Source: Vitrella brassicaformis
Taxonomy: Eukaryota; Sar; Vitrellaceae
Length of the DNA stretch: 63,111 nucleotides
Direction of reading: 5' to 3'
Assembly (NCBI GenBank): GCA_001179505.1
Contig: CDMY01000497.1
Location: 1 to 63,111 of the forward strand
Both the position numbers and the translations under genes were made by a program. Shown here in pieces: positions 1 through 9,909 of this stretch. The notes under the pieces are model-generated. The model was not told the DNA's origin. It searched no databases and worked only from the letters and a program-made list of their open reading frames with translations. Numbering within the stretch: the stretch's first letter is position 1; each line of letters starts with the position of its first letter.

Positions 1-642
1 ACAGAGAGGACAGATGGCACTGTGGTGCTGCGGCCAAGCCAGACCAGAAGGAAGGTCAAGAGAGAGACAGAGAATGCCGTCAAGAGAGAGGAGGAGGAGG
101 AGGAGGATGTTGTTGTCGTCAAACAAGAGGAGGAGGAATAAGTACACACACGCACACACAGACTCACACAGAGGGGCAGAGAGAGAGGCCGTGTCCAGTT
201 CTGGCCATTCTTTCTCTTGCGTGTACGCCTTTTTCGTGCGCTGACACGCATACACTACAAAGCCAGGCAGGCGACTCTACACATCCACCGCTTCATGTGA
301 AGGAGAGTGTCCGTGTGGCTGTCTGCCATCGATTGCATGTTACCTGTACATGTTCGTGTGCATGGCCATGGGTGAGACCCCCCTGTTTGCATGAATGCAT
401 GTACGCATCCTTGGTGGGATGAATGGCCTTTCTCCCGCCGCCGCTGCCGCACTCATGCATATAAGTATCTGGGTGTGTCTTGTGCGCCTTCAATGAATGG
501 GAAAAAGCGTCACGTCGATCAACCAACAAACATGCACACCCATACGTATGTATGTATGAGTGTATGTATACGTACACATCGATCGATCTCCACATATATA
601 CACATGCACTCACATATATATGCGCATTGCATTGATCGGCCC

Positions 643-707
643 AAATCAAATCAAATCAAATCAAATCAAATCAAATCAAATCAAATCAAATCAAATCAAA
701 TCAAATC
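643..707. repeat. AAATC pentanucleotide microsatellite
   Basis: About 13 perfect copies of the pentamer AAATC lie immediately upstream of the first gene, ending 27 bases before a candidate ATG at 735. It makes spurious repetitive open frames (NQIKS repeats) on the plus strand. Confidence 0.95.
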
Positions 708-734
708 ACACACACAATCACCCGGTCGCCGCAC

Positions 735-3479
735 CATGTTTCGCCTTCTGTCTGCCGTTGCCCTGCTCGTGCTGCTGTGTGCCACACATCCACACGCAGA
801 CAGAGACAGCATAGGTGAGGTGGCCCAAAGATGACAGACAAAGAGCTGACAGACAAAGAGCACGCCAGCGGCCGGCAAAGAGGGGCAAATCAATTGATTC
901 AAATTGCCTCTGCCTGCAATGCCGTTGCCTTGTTCTTTCTCCATGCCTTGTAGTGGGCCAGCTTTGAGCAGATTCTGCCGCTCAGGCAGCTCACACCTCT
1001 TAACCTCATTCTCTGCTGGTGGTGAGCACTTGAGCCAGTTTCTCATCGATTCAATCCTGCCGCGATCCATCTGCGAGCTAAGCTCGGGAGGGAAGGAGAT
1101 GTCCGCGAATTTGGTGGCAAAGATGGCGTCAGCCATCTGTTGGCGTCACCCTTGTGAGATTCTCGTGCAGTACTGCTCGCAAGAGCCCATTCTCCTGCAA
1201 GCATTTGCCGAGTCGCACATCCGAGCGGTCTATGCGGTGCTCCAGGAGGCGTACCCGCAACTACCGCCCCGTACGCACAATAACAACACCCATCCCTCCG
1301 CTGGAGGTGGCCCTGATGTGCTGCTTGCCTTCCGCTTGTGTGTCGGTGTGTATCTGCAGAGTCTGATGCAACGGTCCTACAGATGGCGCAGTCCATCAGC
1401 CAGTACTTCCGCTCTCAGCCACTGATGGCCGGCTCCCACCTGCCACAGCCCTCCCCATCGCCACCTGCCCCTCTCCCGCAACACCCACGCCCCTCGCAGT
1501 CGCCAGAGGGCCATCACGGCAGGCCAATGCCGTCCGGCCACCACCCACCAGACATGACATCCGAGCAGCAGGACCTGGATCGTCTGAGCGACGAGTACTA
1601 TCGTCAGCTGCTGGCCGGTGGCGAGTTCCCGAGGCGGCAGCAGCCCTTCGAAGAGCCGGTGCAGCACATGCAGATCTTCAAGGTCACCCTGCCGCGGCCT
1701 GAGGAAGTGCCCCAGGCCGCCCAGCACTTTCGTGTGTGTACGGTCCGCTGGTGGGTGGACGGGGCGCTGCTGAGCTATGTGAAGGGGAGCGGCCAGCAGA
1801 ACAATCGTCCCTTTGACTTTTGTGTGCGGCTGGTGAACCAGCACGGCATCGACATCCGATGGCTACAGAGCAAGTGGTACCTCCAGCCGAGCGGCAAAGA
1901 GGGCGAAATGGCCAGTAAGCGAACGAATGAATGCGTGTGGGAAGACAGAGGGACCGAAGGAAACGGAATAGCACATTGACTGACACCGCCGGCAGGGTGA
2001 CTGTGTCTGTCTGTCTGTCTGTCTGTTTGCATGGCCCATGTGCGTGCAGGTGGTGCCTTCCGGGACCGTGCACGTTGGTGCAAGGATGAGCACAGGCAGC
2101 TGTGCTCCTATGGCGAGTCGATACCCATCACCGACTGCCTGCACGGCGACGGTATGTCACTCCGTCTGTCAGAGTCACCCACTTGGTCTGTGTAAGCGAC
2201 ACGCCTTCAAATTGCCTGTTGTTAAGTGCAGCGTTGAACGAGTTCACTCTCGTTGCGTCCAAGCAGTGCCTGGCATTCAAGACCACCTACCTGCCACAAG
2301 AGACCGGCAAGGTCACACGGAAACCACACCTGCCGTCCGCATGTATTCTTCTTCTCTGTCTGGCTGTCTGTCTGTCTGTTTCCGTGGGCGTGGTGTGTGC
2401 AGGTCGACGATTCCCGTGAGGCGTTCCTGGTGCTGCAGCTGGTGAGGTATCGGCATCTGCGGGAGCTCGAGGAGGTGCTGAGCTCGCGCATCGAGCGCAG
2501 GCCCTTCGGCAACCGCAATGGTGTGGAGGAGGCCGACGGGGCGGGGCGTGTGGTGGTGTCACTCAAGGACGTCTTCTCGAGGACGGACCGAATCAAGATA
2601 CCCGCAAAGGCGAGCCAACCATACAGTGGATGGATGGATGGCTGGCTGGCTGTGTATTCCATGCGTCGCGTGTGTGCATTGCAGGGGCGGCGTTGTCGTC
2701 ACGAGCAGTGCTATGAGCTGTCGTGTTTCCTCTATCCCAGGGTAAGGCGTGAATGACAGACAGACGTGGGCCGGCACTCTGATATGTCTGTCTTACTGCC
2801 TGGTCGGTCCCACACAGCGGCGGGCGTACATATGGCACTGTCCCATCTGCAAATCCCCACTCCCCTTCTCAGACCGTGAGTGAGCCGGATGGGCTAACGC
2901 CAGCCACTGCTGGTTGCTCCATGGGTAGGTACCTTTGGGATTGTGTGTGTCTGTGCTGATGGACAAATGAATGCAGTTATGGTCGACGAGGCGATGCATG
3001 ACGTCCTCCTGCAGACCAGCCAAGACACAGAGGAGGTACATACCAGCCACAAACATGACCGTCCCCTCGATGTCTGCCCCCTCTCTGTCTGTCGTGTGTC
3101 CAGATATGCGTCAATCCCGATGGCAGCTGGGAGGCCGTCAGAGCTCAGCCCACCACCAGTGGACGCCCCCAGTCCGTCAGCGGCGACGGGGGCACGCCAA
3201 CCGCGGACCAACAGACGGTATCAGCTGCTGATGACATCAATACCGACGCGGGGCGGCCTCACAAGAGACAGCGGGCTGACCGCCATATGACCATCGCTGT
3301 GCCGGACGGACCCACCGACGACGCTCTATTCGGTAGGCGGCGGGCGGGCGGGCAAGCCACCCAAACATGGCCAAACACGCAGTGGCAATTTTCTATATGT
3401 GGTGCGTTTGTGTCGGTGTCTGCTGGCAGCTCCCCCGCCCCCTCGCACCGTTGTCAAGATGGAAGACACCGGAGACTGA
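735..3479 (+). CDS. PIAS/Siz-type SP-RING SUMO E3 ligase
   Basis: Likely SUMO E3 ligase that helps transfer SUMO from the E2 to nuclear targets. The key evidence is an SP-RING (MIZ) zinc finger built from three exons. VSLKDVFSRTDRIKIPAK (about 2558-2608) joins GRRCRHEQCYELSCFLYPR (about 2684-2741) and then RRAYIWHCPICKSPLPFSD (about 2818-2877). This reproduces the family pattern C-x-H-x2-C and W-x-CP-x-C. Upstream exons (about 1361-1916, 2049-2152, 2230-2311 and 2401-2600) sit where PIAS proteins carry the PINIT region. The tail holds a PHKRQRADRH basic stretch that could be a nuclear signal, and ends MEDTGD before the TGA at 3477. Phases agree across the joins. The junction after IKIPAK needs a GC-AG intron. 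The start is unsure: an exon at 735 encodes a signal-peptide-like sequence that splices in frame to about 992, whereas 904, 1099 and 1123 are alternative ATGs. Confidence 0.85.
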
Positions 3480-4373
3480 CTGACTGACTGAAGCAAGCGA
3501 CGAGCGAGGACCAGACAGACAGACAGACAGAGAGAGGCGGCCAAAGGGCGTCTCGTCTTGAGGGCTGGATGAGTATTTGTCTGCCCGTAGACAGACGAAT
3601 CAATAAGGGAGGGCGGCATCTGTCAGACCCCGGCTCACTTTTGTGTGGGTCTGTCTGTCTGTCCGTACGTGAGTCGATCGAGTGCACATAGCCTTAATTA
3701 ATTGTCGTATGTATCTACACCCAGCTGTACGTACGTCTGTCAATCTGTGTGTGACTAAACTGTGTAAGCACACCTCTGGCCGTTGTGCTTTTTTTTTCCA
3801 GAGGCAAGGAATTGGATGTCTCACATTGAATTGGGATGGAATTAGGAGGCGTGTCTGTGAGACATCCATCCATCCATCCATTCATCCATCCATCCATGTG
3901 TCTGTCTGAGCTGCACTCATGCCTACCCTTTGGCCGCCTCCTGGAGCAGCTTGTCATGCCACTGCCTCTGAATGGATGGATGGTCGTGTGAGAACGAACT
4001 TATCAACTGACTACCACACACTCACACACAAGCCTTCATAAACCCTTCCCTCCCTCTCTGCGCGTGGACCCCGGTGGACATGAGCCTGTGTGTAAGTGTG
4101 TCTGTCTGTCTGCCACGCACTCCTGTACGTACACCAACCGCATTCACGAAATTCGCAAACCCTGCAGAGCATAATTAGGGCTTAGGGTGCGGGGTTCCAA
4201 ACCCTGCGAGCTTAGAAGTGCTTGGGGGAAAGGACAGACCGCACAAACACAACGGAGCGCGGCAGATCAGATCTCCGGAGAGAGGCTCACAGGAAGGCCA
4301 TACACGCAGTCAGGAGCAGCCAGAAGATCAAAAAGGCTGACATCTCTCTCTCTGTCTGTGTGCGCAGGTCGAG
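3480..4373. other. Intergenic region with microsatellites
   Basis: No gene recognised. It holds short (TCTG)n, (ACTG)n and (TCCA)n tracts and an inverted fragment at 3922-3973 that matches an exon of the next gene. The ORFs here have microsatellite composition. Confidence 0.6.
3922..3973 (-). repeat. Inverted copy of a downstream exon end
   Basis: Read on the minus strand, this segment encodes QWHDKLLQEAAKG followed by a splice-donor-like GGTAGG. It matches 4789-4834 on the plus strand with about two differences in over 40 bases. It looks like an exon fragment left in inverted orientation, with no gene around it. Confidence 0.75.
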
Positions 4374-5334
4374 ATGGGCGTGTTAGATGCGGCAAGACCC
4401 CGAGGCGTGGCACAGCAAATGACAAGTGAGAGCCCATCAACAGTAGACACGCCAGCCAGGTGGGGCAGGCAGGCAGGCAGACAGGCAGGCAGCCCTCGCT
4501 GCAGCCGGCTGTTCCTCTCCGTGCGCATGTATGTTCTCAATCAGCTCGCCGACACCCTGTCGGTCTCGGGAGCAGTCGGTGTCGCCCGAGCCGCCGCCCA
4601 GCTGCGGAAGATGCTCCAGGCCCTCAAGGTCGACACAAAACAGTAACTGAACCATGCTGTGGCGGCTCCGTTGCCCACTGGATGGGACTGTCACTCACTT
4701 TTGGGTCTTTTGGGTCAGGTTGGAGCTGGGCATTGCGGCGTTGCGGACCAATTGCGACAAGACGACAGCATCCCTGCGGCCTCTCGAGCCAGTGGCACGA
4801 CAAGCTGCTCCAGGAGGCGGCCAAAGGGTACGCACCAATACAACTGACAGACAGACAGACAGACAGACAGATGGATGGATGGATGGATGGGCGTATGATC
4901 ATTGGCCTCCCAGGTTGACAAGGGAGCGTTTGGGTGCCGTCAACGACCCCAAGGCCGTCCATGAGTTCAAGCGGCAGATCAAGGAGAGGCAACAGCAGCT
5001 GCTGGCCCTCTTTGCCGTGGCCAGCATGCTGCATGCCTTGGTCGCCATCAAGTGGGGGTCCCTCCGGTACTTCGACAAGCCCCCGACGATCGTGTGTTTC
5101 CCCTGCAAGCATCCGAGTCTCTGTGCGGCGTGCTACGGAGGGCTTCTGCGCTGTCATGAGGCGGCCAAGAGAGAGAAGTAGCGGCTCGAGAGAGCCCACA
5201 GGCGGCTGCCGGACGACGTGCGGCGTGATGCCGTCCTCAGGTACCCCTACTGCAGGGCGACAGCTGAGTCTCCACATAACGACTTAGATACAGCTGGGGG
5301 GGGGATGGCGGGAGTTGTACAGTCCTGGTTGTAA
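4374..5334 (+). pseudogene. Degenerate RING-finger-like gene
   Basis: Three exons can be joined: about 4374-4642, 4719-4828 (LELGIAALRTNCDKTTAS, with a competing QWHDKLLQEAAKG frame) and from about 4916. The last exon has a charged helix (EFKRQIKERQQQLLALF) and then IVCFPCKHPSLCAACYGG. That fits the middle of a C3HC4 RING of the kind found at the C-terminus of IAP-like E3 ligases (PCxHxxxCxxC). The same frame is interrupted by TAG at 5179. Beyond the stop it continues to YPYCRATAES, where the family expects CPxC, so one Cys appears replaced by Tyr. The first CxxC pair is also absent. I read it as a decayed RING gene. Readthrough, a missed intron or a functional short protein ending at 5181 cannot be excluded. 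Confidence 0.5.
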
Positions 5335-6316
5335 GAAAGGTCGACTGCCTGTCTGTTCTGACCGTTCTTGCTGCTTGCATAACTGCGTCAGCTGCGCAGG
5401 GTAGCGGCCATTAGCCTCCATTCTGGTGTACAGTGTGTTCTGATTGGTGCCGACTGCGGCGTGTGTGTGTGTGTGTGATGGACTGACTTGATCAAGAGAA
5501 TCGACTGCAGGATGCCGAGCGCCCACTTTGACCAACTCGGTCTGTCAGCCACCCATGCAGCCAGCCAACATCCAAACGCAGCCAGCCGTTCATTCCATCT
5601 CGTGCACCCCTGTCAGTCTGCTCGATCCGGGCATATGATGTCACCCGACATGGCAAAGGCAGATAGGGATGTTGTCGTGCGTCAGCCTCTGCCACATTAG
5701 CAGCACTAGAGTTCAACACGTCAGTCTACACCGTCACGCTGTTCAACTCACTCAGACATGCAGGCCGCCTCAATGGTCCTTGCCCTCTCCCTCACCGTCA
5801 CTCAACCACCGGCCCACCGACACACGAGTGTCTCGACGGATGGGCGTATTGCTACCGCCGGTGGCTCGGTCGGTCGAGAGAGGGTGGGGGTGAAGGTACG
5901 GTAGGACAGCTGGATGAGCCATCGAGACATCGAGAGAGAGGCAAACGCGGCATGAAGAATGCCGAAGAGAGCCAACAAAAGTGCCCATTCCCTGGCCTGA
6001 CGCGCTCATTCACACGCCAGCATCAATCAGCCCCCATCCGTCAAGTCTGCACAGCTACCTGGTCACTCGTCCACAGACACACACACATACTACGTCACAC
6101 ACACACATCGCAGCTATGCTATGCACCACATAAGTGTCGTCAGCTAAGAATGGCCCCGCTGCCCCTCCGCTGTGAATGATCCACCACACACAAGAGCCGG
6201 CCTGACAGACACCACCACCAACACACACGCACACACAGAGAGAAAAAGAGCAGACACGAACGTGGTCATATCTGATCACGGAGGTCTTCGCGTGAATGAG
6301 TGCCATTTCCCCACCT
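5335..6316. other. Intergenic region, no gene seen
   Basis: Short (TG)n and (CACA)n tracts and several ORFs of low-complexity composition. No domain or splice-consistent exon chain was found on either strand. Confidence 0.5.
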
Positions 6317-8381
6317 TCAGGCGTTGCGAACTGCAGTCACGACGACGAAGTCTGGCCTACGGTGCTCGTGTCTGATTGTGAAGCCCTCGATGACATTGTT
6401 GGCGCCGTCAGGGAGGGAGGCTTCGATGGAAGCAATGCCATGCTGCTCAGCTGTCGCGTCGTCGACCTCCAGCCGCACAGACCGCAGGCCCCTGATGCAC
6501 GAAATCATCGACGAGAGGCTGGTGCGGACGAAGCTGCCGGCATCCTGCACACCATCGGGCACTGAAGGGGAGGGAACACACAGACAAGGCAACAATGAGG
6601 ACGCACCGACACACTTCTCTCAGCGTACGGGTCAGCTCGAAGCTTAGTTCCCTGATCGTCGGCAACTCGTTGGCCGCCCCCACCAGCTGGTCGACACCGA
6701 TGCCCCACACCGACACCGTACCCACCTCTCTCTCCCTCCCCAGCCCCGTCAACACGCCCACCTTCTCCTCGGCACCCGACATCCTCGGATCAAAGCCCAC
6801 CCTCGTCAGCTCCTTGGGCATCTTGTCGGCCAGCAGCCGCCCCGCAGCACCGCCTAGTCCCAAGTCGCTCCAGACACCCAGCACTGTGGCCTGGGTTGAG
6901 AAGGGCTGTAGGAAGGTGATGATGGCGGGGTGGGGCGATGGGGTGTTGCCCGGGGGGACGAAATCAGGGGCATCCTGGACGACCACCATGGTGGCCTTGT
7001 CGAATGAGAGGCTGGAGGCGACGTCGATGGCTGACGGGCTGGGGCTGTCGAGGTTGTCGGTGAGGTCCTGCTGAGAGAGGATGTACTTGACCTTTGTGGC
7101 CCTCTCTGCCAGCTGCTGGATCATGGTCTTGAATGAGGGCGAGGGGTGGTCGGGGAACTCGCCGTGGTAGAAGATGTCCAAGCCGAAATAGAAGGGGCCG
7201 GCGGGGGTGAGTGTCAGTGGGGCGTCCTGTCGGCAGCATGTGGTGACCAGTCGGTTCACGGCCTGCAGGACGGGAATGCTGGGGCGGTCGATGTAGAAGT
7301 GCTCTTCAAAGACCACGTGCAGCTGCTTGAGTGACCGTCGGCAGCCGCGGGCGATGAGGACTTCCTGAAGGCGACAACACACACACATACGGGAAGGACA
7401 TCATGGACCAACCAACCCACAGACGCTGCCTTCCTGTCCTTTGTGTTCACCTGAAGCCGATCTATGCCCGCTCGATGGTCACCGTCATCGATATTGATAG
7501 TGCCGATGCCCTCTAGCTGGGCGAGTGGCCCCTGCTGCCCAACAGGTGCCGCAGGGATGCGCTCGAACACATCCGCCCACTCCTCACCCTTAAAGCTGCC
7601 GTCAACGCACCGCAGGGAGCGGGACGAGCTGATGAGTCGGCCCAATCTGTCAGCGTCCCAACCCTCCTGCCCCACGACGGCGAATGAGGGCACCAGCCAA
7701 TGTCGGTCGGCCACCACCTCATGTTGGTGGGTCAGGCCGGCAATGGTGGTGAGTGCGTCGAGGGTCGGGAGCGGGTCGAGAGGAGCGGGGAGGAGAGGGT
7801 CTGTCCTTGCGCGTCTCGCCGTGCCGGTCCGCTGAAGGCCTTCGATGGCGATGGTCTCCAGCGTCTCGCCGCCCAGGTTGGCTTCACGTCGGCCGGCAAT
7901 GTGGCCCTCGATGATGGCCACAAAGACGTCGAAACACCAGCTGGGAAAGCCGAGTGGGTAGCAGAGGACCACACACGTCAGCTGCCTGAGGTATGTCGCC
8001 CATTCCTTGACGAGGTCGATGGTGGTCCTCTGCCAGAACGACCGCTCGTCTTCGTCTGCTGCGCTGACGGTGAGGTGGTGCTGTTTGCGGGCGGTGAGCT
8101 GCCACGTCAGGGGCGGCAACTGCAGCTGCATGAGCAGATGGATGGGGAGGAAGGCGATGACGATGCTAAGGAGACCGGGCTGCACACAGCCACACAGCCC
8201 ACGGGACGGCAAGAGATGTGAATATCCACCAGAGTACGGATGGCCTCAGTGCGAGTGGCTGGCTCACAGGTGCATTCCCCCAGAAGCTTCTTTCCCTCTC
8301 AGCTCGACGCTGCCGCTCCTCATCGCTCTCACCACCTGCACCACCACCACCAGGCTGAGCATCAGAGGAAGAGGCTGCCAT
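6317..8381 (-). CDS. Unrecognised membrane-anchored protein
   Basis: Four exons fit in phase: 8238-8381, 7451-8179, 6615-7364 and 6317-6544, giving a protein of about 620 residues. It begins MAASSSDAQPGGGG with a polar, charged N-terminus. A hydrophobic segment (LLSIVIAFLPIHLLMQLQL, about residues 51-69) starts exon 2 and is a probable membrane span. A second hydrophobic stretch (LTCVVLCYPLGFPSWCF) lies near residue 110. The rest looks like a large folded domain with motifs such as FYFGLDIFYHGEFPD and FDKATMVVVQDAPDFVPPG. The last exon ends VVVTAVRNA before a TGA at 6317. The single N-terminal span with a large soluble part resembles a type II organellar or ER membrane protein. I compared it mentally with GPI-transamidase subunit PIG-S and saw no convincing match, so no function is assigned. 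Confidence 0.75.
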
Positions 8382-8904
8382 AGTGTGATGGGTGAAGCAA
8401 CCTGCAACCAGCAACACATACACACATACATTCATACGAACGAATCCATCATCAGCCAACACATTGAATGAGTGACGCCACCTCACCGGCAGCTGATGCG
8501 CCCTCTGTGTCGTTCTGGTCGGCCTCGGTTAGCTACGCTCTCCGCCAGTCAGCCCACCACGTGTGGTCTGGGCGTGTCTATTGGCCTTCCTCCAAGAAAG
8601 GCAATGCGAGCTCAAATGCAGAGTTCAATTCGCCGCTCATTTCTCTGTTTTTGCCTGCCTGTTTCACTGAAGGTGTGTGTGGTCTCACTGAGGAGGCAGG
8701 GGGGGAAAAAAGAGAAAAAAGAATTTGCCACAGCGGAGAAAAATGGGAATTCGATCCTCACTCGATCCCGAGAAGGGGGAGAGATTTGGCAGCCCCGAGT
8801 GCTTCAGAGGCCTCAGCGATGAGTCTGGGTGACGTCTGTGCTGCCCAAAATCGTCTTCCGGCTCTTCTCCTTTTGCGAGCTTTTCGGCGATGTTCAAGGC
8901 TGCT
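8382..8904. other. Intergenic region between divergent genes
   Basis: This separates the minus-strand membrane-protein gene from the next plus-strand gene. An ATG at 8468 opens a reading frame of unclear status (MSDATSPAADAPSVSFWS). An A-rich stretch lies near 8700-8750. No domain is recognisable. Confidence 0.4.
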
Positions 8905-8908
8905 CCCC

Positions 8909-9012
8909 AAGAAATCGTTTGCGGTCCAAGGGAAGACGGCCTGCCTGAGATGGAATCGCCACACTCATTGCTTGTCCAGATCCAACAATCGGAGATGACG
9001 TCGACGTCGCCT
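8909..9012. repeat. Dispersed 5'-flank repeat, copy 1
   Basis: About 100 bases, from GAAATCGTTTGCGGT to GACGTCGACGTCG, recur almost unchanged at 23,358-23,459 (about three differences). Both copies end in the same ATGACGTCGACGTCG and both lie between divergent genes, upstream of unrelated plus-strand genes. Confidence 0.85.
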
Positions 9013-9909
9013 CTTGTGCGTTGCCGTCCTTCTGACATCGCCGACTCTTCTGTCCGCAGACAAAACCGACATGTACGTGGCTGGTCGGGGAACCTAATCG
9101 TCCTCGCACTCATCAATTTCTGCTTTTCCATCGCCAGCACCCGGGGCGATTCGCCGTGGTACTAGCCAGGTGAGCGCGTGGCGCGGGAGGGCAGAGAAAA
9201 CACACGAGCACAGAAGAGAAAATTCAGCCGACAGGTTCGCCCATCTGGCCTGTGAATATACTCACCTACACATGTGCTTTCACCTTGCTGTCGACCGCTC
9301 TGATTCGGTTCTGTGTTTTGGGATGGTTGCAGGCTTGTTGAGCCGTTCATGCGGACCAGACCGTTGATAGCGGCATATGAATCGCCGGCGCCGTGGATGT
9401 AGCTCAGGTGGGTGGCGGTCTGACGAACAAGAGAAGCCAGCAGCTGTCGTTCAAATGGCGGGTGTGTCATGTTGTGTGTTGTGTTGTGTGTTGTGTGTTT
9501 TGTGTTGTGTGTTGTGTTCAGTTGAAGGAGGAGGCGGCGCGTGTGGAGCAGGGTCTGGACCAGCTGCGGCAGCTCCACTCGAGGGTAAGATGTGATTGAT
9601 GCCCCTGACAGACCCAACGCCACACTCTCTCTCGCTGTGTTGATGGTTCTTTCCCTTGATCTCTCGGCGGCTACATCAGGTTGGTGCTCGTCTATCGGAG
9701 ATCAATCAGCTGGACCCTGCCAATCACCCTGTCGAGGTACACGCACAGTCCGCACTAGGCAGCAGGTCACGGCACATGGTTTGGTGCGCTTCGGTGGTCA
9801 TCCAGGGCATCGTCCAATGAGTCGCTGCTGATGCCTGGAGTCTTATGTCAACGCCGCCGTTTCCATTGTCAATTCTTTGCTGCAGCCCAACACGTTGCTA
9901 TTGGAATGA
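8994..9909 (+). CDS. Small coiled-coil protein
   Basis: The well-supported exons are 9397-9462 (LTNKRSQQLSFKWR), 9522-9583 (LKEEAARVEQGLDQLRQLHSR), 9681-9738 (VGARLSEINQLDPANHPVE) and about 9841-9909 (SYVNAAVSIVNSLLQPN, ending at TGA 9907). All join in phase 0. The middle exons have the heptad look of a coiled coil. The 5' end is unclear. An exon at 9150-9176 (AIRRGTSQ) fits in phase, and the first ATG may be the one at 8994 inside the dispersed repeat. The small size and single coiled coil suggest a subunit of a complex, but I do not recognise the family. Its stop codon overlaps a possible ATG of the next gene (ATGA at 9906-9909). Confidence 0.5.
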
